Below are positions 50,646 to 62,618 of a stretch of 64,000 nt of DNA, piece after piece (the stretch's first letter is position 1; every line of letters starts with the position of its first letter). The position numbers and the translations under genes are program-made. The notes under the pieces are model-generated. The model searched no databases, was not told the origin of the DNA, and saw only the letters and a program-made list of their open reading frames with translations. The DNA comes from Perkinsus olseni (Eukaryota; Perkinsozoa; Perkinsida; Perkinsidae), in contig JABANP010000143.1 of assembly GCA_013115135.1 (NCBI GenBank), positions 48,065 through 112,064 on the forward strand. The letters are read 5' to 3'.

Positions 50646-53600
50646 GAGGCTCCACGATACGCTGAAGCAGTCACACGATTCGGAGAAGATGCTCATAACC
50701 AAGTGCCGGGAGCTCAGTACTGAGATCGTGGACAATGCTTACAAGGTCACTATCCGTCATTTGCCGAGTTCACGCGCGGAACTCGTCCGCTCGGCAAGGA
50801 GTTTATGATCTTCGTGGTCCTCAGGTCCAGCGAGCGCTTCGACAATCACAGGAAGACCAGGCGACTATAAAGGCGTTGAAGAAGGAGATAGAGAAGGCCT
50901 GGAAGATTATTGAAGAGAGTCGTGATAAGGAGCAGACGTCCAGGACTACCATCGAGGATTTGAGGGTATGACCGCGCTGGTACGGACGCCCACACGAGAT
51001 GCCACTGGTCAGGCGGAGGTTGCGAATATGTCGAAGCTTGTGGAGCGGAGCGCGGAGACAGCGGCTAGCCACGAAACTCGAGAGAAGGTCCTCACTCAGC
51101 AGAGGGTTGATCTGGTCAGACACAGAGACATCCTGGCAGCGCAGGTGGAGCAGCTGCAGGCGCAGTCGAAGCAGTTGGAGGAAGTAGGAGGCGTATTCGT
51201 TCTCACCAATCCCTCTGTCGGCCTTCCACGTGCGAGGCTTCTGGTTTCCCGTCGCTTCCTACTGGCTCGCGATTAATCTCATCAGATGGAGCGTGTATCG
51301 GGCATTTAACCAGCATGCTTGTTCCGTGAGGCGTAGCCCATCAATGCATTGAGCTTGTGTTCAGACTCGCCAAACATTGGAGGCGGACTGCGAGAAGCAG
51401 AGACAGGAGCGCGCTCGTCTCGATAGTGAGAGCCTGGTTGGCGTCCGATCGAAAATGTTTTGTCGGTCTCCGCAGATTTGCTCAAGGAGCGCCTCACGAA
51501 GTTTCAGGACAACACCCGCCAGAGGGAGCAACTCGATGCGGAGTTGAGACGACACAGGGAGACTCTTGAGGACATAGGCGATGGTAGTCGAACGGACGAT
51601 CGAATTTCGTGGCGCGGTGACGGAAGACTTACTTCTGTCAGATTCAGTTGATACATTAGATAGGATAGCCGAAGTCCAAGAGGAGTACATGCAGCTCGTG
51701 CATGGTGGACGAGAGTGATGGCTCTTCCTCAGGCACAAGAAGGTGCTGCGAGACCTCAAAGCCTCATCAAGGGACGTGGAGTATCAGAAGTCCATACAGG
51801 TGAGGACTGAGGAGGAGGTGACTCTTCCGTCGTGCATTGAGGTGTTCAGAACAACCTACAAGAAGAGATTAGGCGGGTGCGAGAGCAAAGTGCAGCTGAG
51901 GTTCGCCGTAAACAGAAGCTCAAGAAGGATATGAAGGAGCTTAAGGTGAGGTTCCGCCCAATCGCCGAAAAGTGCTGCCTGTCTCGCCGCCGGGCATTGT
52001 GGCATTGTGAGATGAGCTGCTGAGGCTGGTTCTGGTGGGCTGGCGGGACCGTTGGTGTCTTTCATAGGAGGAGCTAGAGAAGCAGAAGAAGGAGTTGAAT
52101 AAAGCAGAGAGGGCCAAGGAGAAAGCCGAGGCAATCTACAAGCAGCTCTGCGCCGAGAAAGAGGTCAGTGGCTCTACTACTTTGAAACTCCCCCTCTCGA
52201 TTTCTGACAGGAAGATGATCGGGAACGGGCAGAACTGTTGAAAGAGAAGAAAACGGCGGCCAAGATGGTCCAGGAGCTCTCGGATAAGGTTGAGAAAGTT
52301 CGTCGGAGGGAAGAAGCGGACGCCAAAGTGAGAGGGTTGGACGGAGGTGTAGAGCTGGCCGTATGGAGTATCGTAGATGCTGTCCGATCTTTCCCACGAG
52401 AAAGAGCTCCTCTTCAAGGCCATGCAGAAGGCAACGGACCGCAAGGACATGGAGATAGCGCTGGTAGGCCATGTTACTGCATATAGTAGAGACGAACAGG
52501 TGTTCAACTAGCTTTGTGCGAATGCCACACTTGTCTAACAGGAGCAGCATCGTCGCGCGATTCGAGAACATAAGCGTGCTATTTTTTTCGGTAGTCCCTG
52601 CGAAACTACCTCGTCTTCTAGGTGAAGCAGAACGAGCAGAGGTCGAATGATATGCTTCGAGAGTTGCAACAGTGGAGACAGGCGAAGGCTCAGACTGAAG
52701 ATCAGTAGCCTGCTCGGTTCCGCCTTTTCAACTTACCTTTTTATGGTAGGCTACATGACCTGGTGATGCAAAGGGATAGGTTTATGCGGCAGTTGAAGGA
52801 GACCAATGATCGGTTTGTTGTTGTTCGGCCCCTTCCGTGCCGCCGGTGATGCCAGGAGGGCAGATACTTGGGAATACTACAGACCATTCGTGATCGAGAC
52901 AGCCGCCTGGCGGCGCTCAAGGAGGAGATCGCCGCAATTCAGACTGAGTGTATGCAACAGAAGAATCTCTACGAGGCCGTGAGAGCTGATCGGAACCTGT
53001 AGGGCTTCGAGTGCCTGGTGGGTGCGCTGGGGAGGGATCTTCAGATACAGCAAGAACGTGCTCGAGGCGCAGGGGGAGATAGCGGACATAGAGAGGAAGT
53101 TCTCGAGTGATGGCAACCTAGCCCTCGCGCTCACCCTGCCTACCGACCAGTGTTGTTCATTGCCACTGCGTCAAGCCTCGAAAGATGTTCGTGCTATGTT
53201 GCCTTGTAGCTTTGGAGCACCGAACGAAGCAGCTGCGGGCCGAGATCGAGGAGAAGGATCAGGAGCTAGTTTCGAAGCACTTGGCCACGCAGGAACTGAC
53301 CAAAACGGCTGAGCAGCTCAGGACCTCGCTCGAGAAGGCCAAGAAGAGGCTGAGGAACTTGGCGAGTGTTGCAGAGGTGTGGTCTGCAAACGTTTCTGTG
53401 AGCAGTAGAAGTAGGGCGCGTGAACTGGGCAGGTTTACCGGGAGGAGATAGCGAAGCTCGAAAAGGCGAGGGCAGTGACTGAGGAGGAGATCCATAAACA
53501 GAAGATGAACTCCGACCGAGTGGCCGGTGACAAGGAGCTGCTGTGCACGCGGTTGGTACAGAAGAAGGCCGAGCATGATGAGGTTCATGAGAAGATCAAA

Positions 53601-54631
53601 CTGTGCGAGGTGGGCCGCGCTCTTCTGAGCTCACAGCAGAGGGAAGCCCGGCTGCTGCTGCTGTGTAGTCAGCGCTCAAGGCTGGCGAAGTTCGCTATAG
53701 AGAGCTGTGCGATGAGATCGCGTTGAAGAAGGATGAGCTGGGCAAGCTGCAAGCGGACCTAGCTGGACTCCGCGCTCGCGTTGGGAACATGGAGGAGTAG
53801 TCTTAGCTGGCCACCAATGATTTCCCTATCGGCGTGGTGGTTGTTGTTGAGATACAAGCACGAGGCCTACCAGCTGCAGCAGCAGTTGTTGGCTGAGCGT
53901 GCCGAAAGTGAAGGCCCTCAGTGATGAGCTCGAGAAGCCGATGAATGTAGGTGTGCAGCATCAGCAGCCGCAGCGTGTGGTTGTGATTCTGCTCAGGTCC
54001 ATCGGTGGCGGGAACTGGAGGGCTCGGATCCTGAGATGTTCCATATGCTTGAGAAGATGCGCAACCTCCAACGGAGGCTCATCTCGAGTAGCCCGCTGAT
54101 GCTGCTGGTTTGATTCGGAGCCCTCTGGGGTTTTGTAGGGACAGAAGAGGTTGTAGAGAGAAAGGAGACAGTCAGGAGGGAAGAAGAAGACATCAAGATG
54201 CTGGAGCGCAAGTTGGAGAGGATTCCGGGTGGGGCTCCTGCCTTATGAGCGAGGCTATGGGATACCGCAAGGGCAGGTCCTGAGCTGCAGGAGCAGCTGG
54301 TCATCCACGAGGGACATCTTAGGGACAGGAATGATCAGCTAACGGCGATGAACGCTGAGTTGGCGGACTACAAGAGAGTCATTGATGAGTACCGACCTGC
54401 GGAGGCTGACCGATTGAGAGCTCGTGCAGGTATCAGGCTGAGATTAGACGGTTGAAAAAAGAGAAACAGGAGGTTATGCAGAAATACTACAAGCAGAAGA
54501 AACAATCTAGCCAGAACGAGGCGGCTTCTCGAGGGAAGTCCACCGCCGGTGGTCAGAAGAAAGTGAAGGCGAAGCTCAACCCCAACATGCCACGTTACAC
54601 GGGCGGTGGATTTTGCCTAACCTCGACGTGA
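50640..54631 (+). CDS. CFAP58: CFAP58 (CCDC147), flagellar coiled-coil protein, many exons
   Basis: Long coiled coil needed for axoneme and mid-piece assembly in other ciliated eukaryotes. Order matches the family: YERLHDTLKQSHDSEKMLI with TKCRELSTEIV, ATIKALKKEIEKAWKIIEE, NMSKLVERSAE, then heptad-rich exons (ELEKQKKELNKAERAKEK, RERAELLKEKKTAAKMVQEL, QKNLYEAVRADRNL-like block near 52960), LEKPMNV followed by HRWRELEGSDPEMF, and the C-terminal PRYTGGGF signature before a TGA at 54629. Exons alternate frames with short introns. The first exons are missing: the family's N-terminal block (GDKSLEKF) may be the frame ending just before the intron at 50603, inside the end of DUS2. Confidence 0.82.
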
Positions 54632-54848
54632 ACTGCTCTTTCTGAGGATCGCGAGTGTCGAGTTGTTGGAGCCTGGCTGTATTTTCGTCCGGACGTCTCC
54701 TGTGCTGCGATTTCGACAGAGTACAATCTCGCCCTCTACCGACCCGAGGTCGGGGAGTATATCATCCTGGATGTCGAACGACCGAGAGTTTGCATTTTAT
54801 GGTATTCAGTACTCTGTTCAACTTCTTCTGTGTATAATGCTCATCATC

Positions 54849-56043
54849 ATGTCTTCGTTAAGGGCGTGTGTGGTCGCCATTTTTGTTCTTGGTGTGGTGC
54901 TCTCGATTGCGGGGTGTAGCTCTCGAGTCCAACCCAACATCAGGCCTCCTCCGACAGGGAGCGGCTTCACTACTCCAGTTGCCCACGCAGCCACCATCGC
55001 CTACCGGCCCTACGACCACCCCTTCCCCTGACGTGTGCCCTGGCGGCGGCAGAGCCATCGTGGTTACCACCAAAATCGTGCTCTTCTCTGATTGGCCTAG
55101 CATGTCAGCTTCTGGTCCTCGGACCTTCCTTACAGACCATCTGCCTGCGTTCAGCTCGGGCAACAACTGTCTCAACGTCAGAGTAGCCGATCTTGTTCTA
55201 ACGGTAACTGGCAGCATTCTGCGCAACTGGGTGGACGGTGACGTCACGCGTGTAAGTCGGACTACCAACGCTGGAGGAGGGCAGGACTTCCAGTCCTTCC
55301 TGCAGCAACTCCAGAATAGTGGAACCAGTGTCTGGCTCAATGTTATCCCTAATGACAGTACCTGGTCGGCCGTGTGTACGGGGCAGCCCAATGTGGTGGC
55401 CTGCCTCTTCAGATTCGCGGCCACTTGGAATGCGTTCATTAAAGCTCAAGTGATCGTCGGCATAGTTATTGACGGTATCAGCATCAGCAGTAGAGACCTA
55501 CCAACGTTCATGAGCCAAGGTGCGTCTGCCAAGGGATCCCTAAAACTGGGCTTGACGGTCGGTCTTGGTTTACTGAATGGTATGAAGAACCAGTACGGTA
55601 CCTCTGTGGACTTCTATCTTTCGTTCCTGCTGGATTTCTGGGTGCCCAGCCCTCAAGCTTATTTTGGTAGCTCTTCGGAGTTCTTCACCAGGAGAGGAAA
55701 CGTCAAGGATATGACCAATTTCCTTCTCTCGAGCACTTCCGGAGAGTCTCCGCTACCTCAGACAGACACGCAGCGGTACGATGACGATACCGCGATGTTG
55801 TGGTCTCCGAGACACTTTGGGTCTACCGGGTGTATGTATCCGTTGAATACTGGCACTTGTACGAACTCTAACGGGACCGACGAGCTCGGCTCCTGGGCTC
55901 CCAACGGGGCTATTGAACTGATGAAGTCGGTCAGGTCCAGAGTGGGCAGTGAGGGAACCCGCATGGGGTTCTACACGCTCAGTCTGATGCCCTTCACGTG
56001 GTTGACGACAGACTACCGGAGGTGCTTTGGGAGGAACTGTTGA
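54849..56043 (+). CDS. secreted protein, lineage-specific family, 2 exons
   Basis: Exon 1 (54849-54926) encodes a signal peptide, MSSLRACVVAIFVLGVVLSI with AGCSS. It joins in phase 0 across a 52-nt intron to exon 2 (54979-56043), giving 380 residues. After a Pro/Thr linker (TQPPSPTGPTTTPSPD), the body reads AIVVTTKIVLFSDWP, SVWLNVIPNDSTW, VIVGIVIDGISISSRD and MGFYTLSLMPFTW. This alternation of strands and helices suggests a TIM-barrel, GH18-like fold, but the DxxDxDxE catalytic motif is not evident. Eight or more cysteines suit secretion. Family name not recognised; it could be an extracellular hydrolase or an inactive relative. Confidence 0.75.
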
Positions 56044-56631
56044 TTGTTATCATTCTCAACGTAAACTGCGGGTGGTTATCGATTATATGGCTATATTATC
56101 CTTCGTCCAATGGGCTCCTCAATGGAGTCGATGCAGAAAAGAGGCGCTTTTTCAATAGTATAATGAGAATGGAGTCGAGTTTTCATGAGAGTGCATCATC
56201 GGGCCACTTAAGGACACGAGCAGCGTACAACAAACAGTCTGAGCTGTCAATAGCAGTCGACCTCTAGCAGTCGGACTAGAGTCGGCCGTCTTGCCGATTG
56301 TGTTCGCAAATGGCAGACAGGCTGCCTGAGGCAGCTCGACACAGTTACTCCCAGTTCCGATGGAAGGACTCAGGTCTCAGAGTTCACAATCTGCTCTATC
56401 ACCTGAAGACATAATTTGACAAACAAACTTTTGTCAAGCTCATCGTCGACAAGTTATTGAGTCTGTCCGAGGCAAGAGCTCATTACATCCGGAGTTTCTC
56501 GATCTCCTCCGTTACTACGCACGGCCTCAAATGAAGTAAAGGCGAAGAGCATGAGCAGCGGGCTGCGGCCGATGATAATCATTGCTATGATTGGCTTGAT
56601 AAGAGGATAACTGCCAATATGATCTTGGCCT
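56044..56631. other. left flank of the retrotransposon
   Basis: No supported gene. It ends in GCCT, the 4-bp target-site duplication that recurs right after the element (62773-62776). Confidence 0.45.
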
Positions 56632-56901
56632 TGAAAGGAAGGAGTGTCACTGATATGTTCTGAGTCAGAACTGTCATAGTCTCGCCTGTCGTCCGAGTAG
56701 ATGTCAGAGAGATCGTCACCATAGTCAACCTCCTCAATGATAGACATATGAACTCAACTCCCCGGATAGAGAGAAGGGAAGTAAGCAAAAGACCCTGAAC
56801 TACCCCTGTCCCACCGACAATGAACAAGGGACAGCCGTTTCACACAATCACACTTCACACATATTGCAGGAATACTGATGGGTGTGAGCGAGTATCTAAC
56901 A
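56632..56901 (-). repeat. 3' LTR
   Basis: 270 bp, TG...CA on the minus strand. Contains a second copy of the polyprotein start (ATG at 56747), which here opens a dead-end 97-residue frame running out into flanking DNA. Confidence 0.95.
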
Positions 56902-56960
56902 CGCCCCCCCAGCGAACACACTAAGGAAAGGAAAGAAAAGAAAAGAAATGTCAGGATAAT

Positions 56961-59900
56961 TCAAACTTCACAGCCTTGATCAGCGAACCAAAGGCGTATC
57001 GCTTGAGGTACAGTCCCTCTGCAAGTAGGGCGGAACCCTGCACCTCCTATCACGGACTCGAGGGGAATGGTCTTCACCGCTAGTGGCCTTTCGTTCTTGG
57101 GTGGTAAGACCCACGAATTATTTCTAACATTGTGATCGAGGCCCTGAATTGTCAATGTTTCTGAACTGGTGTCGATCGATAAGAATCGAGCTGCATAGAT
57201 CATCAGAAGGGGTTCAGGCCCTGCAGAATCATCCAGCTCTTTGTAAACAATCCAGTGCTCATTTTTCTTCAGCGAATTAAGCTTGATCCCATTAGGCATT
57301 TCAGTTTTGCCAATGACAGCAGTCGCTACTCGCGTCGGAAGAGTAGCATAGTCAAGAGTATCGCGATCCTCGCTGGAGTAAAAGGGGAGCAGCTGACACA
57401 CCGAGAAAGGTTTGTCAAAGCCAACAACATAGAAAAGTAAGGCATTCGTCGGATGACGGTGAGATATGACGTGTGGCCCAATTACTTGGCGCTTGCCATT
57501 GACTATTCGGGTGATCTTAATCGCATCCCCGGGCTCAAACATGTGCTTAGGTACATTATCAGCGATGCTCCTCACCTCTTTTTGGAGGGCCACGTCTGCT
57601 CGGGAGTAGGTATAGTTCTGCAGAAGAGCCGATAAGTATTCGTAGTTCCTCTGCTGAAGTCGATCAATATCAGCTTCAGTTTGTACAGCATCGACTTCGG
57701 AAGCCTCGTGAGTAATCAATTGATCTCGAGAGTGGGCTAGCATTGCTGGCGTGCACTCCAGGCCATCGCGGATAGGTGAGGAGTTATGGACGGTTATTGC
57801 GTTGAATGCACATACCCACCAGGGCAGTGTCGCATCACCACATTTTGTGCCGATCCTGATCGCAGTTTTAACGTCCCTTATTAGTCGCTCGATCAATCCC
57901 TGCGATTCAGGTCGCCTCGGAATACCCAGAATTATCTCCGCCCCCCATGACGAGGTGAACTGACGAAGAGTCGCAGAATCATGGGCCGGGCAGGCATCCA
58001 GTTGGATAGATTCAGGAACGCCATATGTGCCAAACCATATCAACAGGGCTCCCATCACGTCCCGCGCTGTAGTCGACTTAGTTGGTATCGCCAAGCTCAT
58101 ATGGGTACATTCACATATCATCAGGCAAAGGTATTCCGTTTCCCAAGGAGTCACATCATTTTGGCCCGAAAGATGAAAGGGTCCTGCAAAATCGAGTTGA
58201 ATCTTCTGGAATCTTTTCTGCCAACGTCGGAATACCAGCGGAGCTTGATTGATGATGTCGTGGTGTTTGTTCAATTGACAGACTTTGCAGGCACGTATCA
58301 TATGCGAAATGTCTTTGGTCATACCATCCCACCAAAAAGCGGGCCCCTGAGGTGGGTCTCGGACAGCATGGAGAACTCTTTGGAGGCTACGATGCAAGGA
58401 GAGGAGAGTGTGATCATGATACCTGTATATCACCCATTGGCGTGCACGCTTTGAAGGGAGATATATTCTCCATGTAGGATTGGACTCAAGTGGGTCGCAT
58501 ACCATTAGCACTTTAGCCTCCACATCCCACTTCAGGTATTTCCCATGGGCCCCTCCTTCGACAAAGGCTTCGGCTGCTGGGGAAATATCGTGGTCACACT
58601 CGCCTCGCGATATTCCTCCAAGGCTGATAAGGATAACATAGAGGCTGATACCGAATATTGTTTTTTCCCTTGTGTACTTTGAGTCTTGAAGTGCCTCACT
58701 AACGTGTCGTACCAATTCAGATTCTGACATGTCTGCTACACCTTCGAGTGCATCGTAGTCTACTTCGATGGGTTGGGCAGGGTTATCAAGCGACCCAGCA
58801 ATAACACATACGTACTCGTCATTCGGAGGTGTTGAGTCGCAGTGAGTTTGCACTTCCATCAAAGGAGTACGACTCAAACCGCGATAGTGCTCGTGAACAC
58901 CATCCGAGACCGCGAGCTCACCACAAGGAGATGCAACGACCAAGACAACATCCTTGGTCTTCCGCAGTTTTTCCTTTGGAGCTGCGTTTCCGAGAGGGTC
59001 CAATTGTGGAATTGATGCGAGAGCTCGACTCAAATAGTCAGCTCTCTTGTTGGATACTCCCTGGATGTGTGAGAAGGAGACAGCACAATCATGGTCACTT
59101 TTAAGGGAGTCAACAGTAGCGCGCATGCTATTAATCATCCTCTCGAGCTCAACATGCTCTATCAACCTGGGCTTCAATGGTTTGTCCGTCGCCCAGGATA
59201 AAGCACTGGAGTTGTCAGTATAGACGCGTATGGTGTGTATCTTCCTCCGAAGGAGGCCAACCCAGTAAAGGATACGCCGTAAGACGCAGAGCATTGGATA
59301 GCATTCCTTCCTATTGATATGCCAAGAGCGCTCCTTGTCGCTATATTCATCAGCCGTCTCCTCCAGCAGTACCCACGTGGAGTGATCTTCGACTGAATAC
59401 TCGGAATTCGTCAAGTGAATTGAGTATCCGAAGCCGGAACCACATGCATCCGTGTATGCTACCACTGAGGTGAAAAAAGGCGGGAAGCTTGTGTGACGGC
59501 AATGGCCAGTCATATCCTCGTTCGCTAGAGTCAGTAGGCATTGTAAGACTCCCATTTGTTTGGGTGACAATTGCCATTTGCGATTCCACGCAGCGCGACA
59601 GTTTCCACCCTCCGAGCGACCAGCCCATCTCCTCATCCTATCAGCAACTACTCTTGCAATAGGATGGACTTTCAGTGGATCAAACCTGTGACCCGCTAAC
59701 GAAAAAACGACGCGTCTTGAGACGGTCTCTGGGGCAAACTTGCTGTCCTCGTCAATTGGGATACACGAGAGGACGAGTGTATCGTCAGCGTCTTTCGACC
59801 AGAGAACGCCAAGATGCCGTTTTGGTGTTGCGTTACACAGTATTTCTTCGCGCTTCTCTTCAGGAAAGGCGTCGCCAACTAGCCCTGCAATGTAGCACAG

Positions 59901-62618
59901 CAAGCCGATAATAGTCCGGCACTTAGTCGGGTTCCCCATTATGCAGATATCATCGTAAAAGACTACGATAACAACGTCGGAAAAATAGTTCGAGGCATCT
60001 TCGACGCTCGATAATCGAACCTCTCTGCCGAGGAGTACTGAGAGGACAGCATTCAGTAGGAGAACGACCTTGCCGCTGAGAGAGCTCGGACCAAATGACA
60101 CTCCAAATATAACACAATTGGTGTAATAGTGGCGGCCGTTGCTGGTAATCCGGAGAACCCGGTTCGAACCCAGCCTGATCTTATAAAAAGCTTTTTCAAG
60201 ACCAATAAAATATATGGAACTTCCGGGCTGGTAATTCCCACGGATGGTATTCAGACAATCACTCACAGGCATTCCACGATAACTCGCTTTCCAAATTCTA
60301 TCATTCAGCTGGCGAGCATCACTACATAAGCGCACTTTCGTGCTCTTATGCTGGCCTTGTGACAGCGGAAATGACACTATATCATCCGGGATGATAGTGG
60401 CATCAGACAGCTTCAGCGGAGGATCCGTGCAACCTTCAGTCCACCAAAACCCAGATCTAATGAGCTTATTTAGTTCCTTATCTGCCAGATCTTTCTGAGT
60501 CGCACTGAGATTCGCGAACATATCTACACTGTAGTCATGAGAGATCTGGGGTTTCACTGATTCGTCATTCATGTCCCAGTGAATTTCGTAGACCCAACGT
60601 TGCGATGGGGTATCCTTCCTCTCCCAACTAGAGAGAGGCCGGAGTAGACCATAATACTTGCTGGCGCCAGGTAGCGGACATTTCTCCCCAGCCTGTACTA
60701 CTAGTTGATTAACGGCTTGTTCAGCAAGAGCTCTGAAGCTAGTTTTTCCTTTCAGTGGTTGCTTTGGGAGCTGTACTTTGATGCCATATTTACACAGATC
60801 AGGGTATCCAATGTTGATGTCAAGACACGCTGGTAAACCAGAACACTCTTCCGGGATAATCCAGCATTCTTGTCTACTCTCAAAACCGCGGAAGTTGACA
60901 TTTACTGTCATCACGTTTTCAAGTGTCACTGATGAATTAAGGCCATTGACCCTTCGAGCGAGCGGGTGTTTCGTTATGTGATCAGTGTCGAGATGGCCTT
61001 CAAATAATACTTGATTAACGAAGGCCTCGCTTATGACCGTTACTGACGCCATCGTGTCGAAACCGCATCTTGCTGTGACCGGTTTACGACCAACGATAGA
61101 TACGGTCAATGGTTCGACAAGTAGTATGTCATGATTACTCTTCATAGCAGCACAACAACCATCAGAAGAAACTTTAAACTTCACACAGTTCACATACATG
61201 TGCCCACTCTCACCACAGATGATGCATAACCTCTTATTCATTCTAGTCATTAAATCATACTGATTCACATTATGGGCAGTAGCAACAGCTTTGATACGGG
61301 CAGGAGGATTGAAGGACCTAGGGGCTCTCCTAATTAAGTCATCCTTATTGCCCGAGTGAGAGGAAGGATCCCCGGGCTGCCTAGGGGTCATGATGATCTC
61401 ATTAGCAGAACTGGGGTTTTTATCATCAGTATGCAACCTTGGCCTCGGAGTACCTCTTACATCGCCGTCATTGGTGCTGTTCTCAGCGCGCCTCTTCAAG
61501 TTGAGAAAGGTGTCGATACTGGTGAACTTAGATTCATAAGCCACATCAGTCAGGATCTCCATCACACCAGCAGGGTCATCGGCAGTACGGATACGTTCCA
61601 TGCAGGCCATAAGGGACTCCCTCTTCAATTGCCAGCGCTTGCTGGCGGCGACCAATTCGACATAGAGAAGACGGCGCATTGACCAGTTGATTTCAGTACC
61701 ATCACAATGTTCAGATATCTTCTCGATGATCTGCTTCTCACGGGCAAATATACGACTCCAAGGTTGAGGATGATCTTTCATTTTTCCGGGTAGACCAACA
61801 TACTCACGTAGTAGCAGTATAGGATTATGCTTATGAGGGCGTTCAGCAGAACTCAGAGCAATCATATCATCCTTCGCTTGCTTAACCATCCTGCGGCAGC
61901 CACCAATGAAACGTGTGAAAGCTTCAGCCATCTGGTTCGCAGTAGACTGATGATTGATATCTTGCCATGCCAAGAGACAGGAGCCAGTAGTCTGATCTGA
62001 GGAATTGTGGTCCTTCAGATCCTTCAAAGCCCCATTAGCAATTTGATCGCTTATGGTTCTGGGCGCAACCAAGCATATCGCTAAGAGTTGGAGTGGAGCG
62101 GGATCAAGTTGACAATTAGCTGTAGCCTGAGATATCATATCCCAAATTCTAGGATAGTCCCACGATCGCGGGTTCCCTCTCTCAACCATTGTGTAGTCAT
62201 GGCCATCCGGATGAGTCTTGATGGACCAGGAGCGGGCCCATGCAAACACCGAAGAACCAAGGTCTTTACCTTTGGGGCAGCGGAAGGACATACATTTATA
62301 AATAGGATTACCAAGATTCACACCGAGTACTCTAATCAGTGTGTCGACTGGTTTCTTCCCAGCATATGTAGTGTCATCAGAAGACCGTGATACAAGCTGA
62401 GCAGCAACATGTATCTTCTTCAGGAACACCAGGTTATCTCCACTGGAGTCGTCAGCCTTCTCAGAAACATCACCCCTCTTGCCTTTCTCGGATGATGCAC
62501 CATGAAAGGAAGGAGTGTCACTGATATGTTCTGAGTCAGAACTGTCATAGTCTCGCCTGTCGTCCGAGTAGATGTCAGAGAGATCGTCACCATAGTCAAC
62601 CTCCTCAATGATAGACAT
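56961..62618 (-). CDS. retrotransposon Gag-Pol polyprotein, 1885 residues
   Basis: One uninterrupted frame. Residues about 1-40 are acidic (EEVDYGDDLSDIYSDDRRD). Zinc knuckle CIICGESGHMYVNC at about 463 (a CCHC). Aspartic protease core CGFDTMASVTV at about 519, with DTMA where DTGA is usual. RT with RLCSDARQLND, IYFIGLEKAFYKI (about 800; Gly in place of the motif-A catalytic Asp) and VVFYDDICIMG (about 886, motif C intact). RNase H AYTDACGSGFG (about 1056) and VYTDNSSAL. Integrase zinc finger with HHCC ending CKVCQ (about 1447), then D, D, E in LDFAGPF, LDACPAHD and ESQGLIERL (about 1475-1575). No stop or frameshift between Gag and Pol. Confidence 0.93.
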   Translation of the reverse strand: MSIIEEVDYGDDLSDIYSDDRRDYDSSDSEHISDTPSFHGASSEKGKRGDVSEKADDSSGDNLVFLKKIHVAAQLVSRSSDDTTYAGKKPVDTLIRVLGVNLGNPIYKCMSFRCPKGKDLGSSVFAWARSWSIKTHPDGHDYTMVERGNPRSWDYPRIWDMISQATANCQLDPAPLQLLAICLVAPRTISDQIANGALKDLKDHNSSDQTTGSCLLAWQDINHQSTANQMAEAFTRFIGGCRRMVKQAKDDMIALSSAERPHKHNPILLLREYVGLPGKMKDHPQPWSRIFAREKQIIEKISEHCDGTEINWSMRRLLYVELVAASKRWQLKRESLMACMERIRTADDPAGVMEILTDVAYESKFTSIDTFLNLKRRAENSTNDGDVRGTPRPRLHTDDKNPSSANEIIMTPRQPGDPSSHSGNKDDLIRRAPRSFNPPARIKAVATAHNVNQYDLMTRMNKRLCIICGESGHMYVNCVKFKVSSDGCCAAMKSNHDILLVEPLTVSIVGRKPVTARCGFDTMASVTVISEAFVNQVLFEGHLDTDHITKHPLARRVNGLNSSVTLENVMTVNVNFRGFESRQECWIIPEECSGLPACLDINIGYPDLCKYGIKVQLPKQPLKGKTSFRALAEQAVNQLVVQAGEKCPLPGASKYYGLLRPLSSWERKDTPSQRWVYEIHWDMNDESVKPQISHDYSVDMFANLSATQKDLADKELNKLIRSGFWWTEGCTDPPLKLSDATIIPDDIVSFPLSQGQHKSTKVRLCSDARQLNDRIWKASYRGMPVSDCLNTIRGNYQPGSSIYFIGLEKAFYKIRLGSNRVLRITSNGRHYYTNCVIFGVSFGPSSLSGKVVLLLNAVLSVLLGREVRLSSVEDASNYFSDVVIVVFYDDICIMGNPTKCRTIIGLLCYIAGLVGDAFPEEKREEILCNATPKRHLGVLWSKDADDTLVLSCIPIDEDSKFAPETVSRRVVFSLAGHRFDPLKVHPIARVVADRMRRWAGRSEGGNCRAAWNRKWQLSPKQMGVLQCLLTLANEDMTGHCRHTSFPPFFTSVVAYTDACGSGFGYSIHLTNSEYSVEDHSTWVLLEETADEYSDKERSWHINRKECYPMLCVLRRILYWVGLLRRKIHTIRVYTDNSSALSWATDKPLKPRLIEHVELERMINSMRATVDSLKSDHDCAVSFSHIQGVSNKRADYLSRALASIPQLDPLGNAAPKEKLRKTKDVVLVVASPCGELAVSDGVHEHYRGLSRTPLMEVQTHCDSTPPNDEYVCVIAGSLDNPAQPIEVDYDALEGVADMSESELVRHVSEALQDSKYTREKTIFGISLYVILISLGGISRGECDHDISPAAEAFVEGGAHGKYLKWDVEAKVLMVCDPLESNPTWRIYLPSKRARQWVIYRYHDHTLLSLHRSLQRVLHAVRDPPQGPAFWWDGMTKDISHMIRACKVCQLNKHHDIINQAPLVFRRWQKRFQKIQLDFAGPFHLSGQNDVTPWETEYLCLMICECTHMSLAIPTKSTTARDVMGALLIWFGTYGVPESIQLDACPAHDSATLRQFTSSWGAEIILGIPRRPESQGLIERLIRDVKTAIRIGTKCGDATLPWWVCAFNAITVHNSSPIRDGLECTPAMLAHSRDQLITHEASEVDAVQTEADIDRLQQRNYEYLSALLQNYTYSRADVALQKEVRSIADNVPKHMFEPGDAIKITRIVNGKRQVIGPHVISHRHPTNALLFYVVGFDKPFSVCQLLPFYSSEDRDTLDYATLPTRVATAVIGKTEMPNGIKLNSLKKNEHWIVYKELDDSAGPEPLLMIYAARFLSIDTSSETLTIQGLDHNVRNNSWVLPPKNERPLAVKTIPLESVIGGAGFRPTCRGTVPQAIRLWFADQGCEV

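Noticed and set aside
54868..55030. Alternative non-ATG start of the secreted protein in the main frame
   Set aside because: Exon 54849-54926 with a clear signal peptide splices in phase to 54979.
56454..56747. 97-residue minus frame starting like the polyprotein
   Set aside because: It is the Gag start copied in the 3' LTR, running into flanking DNA.
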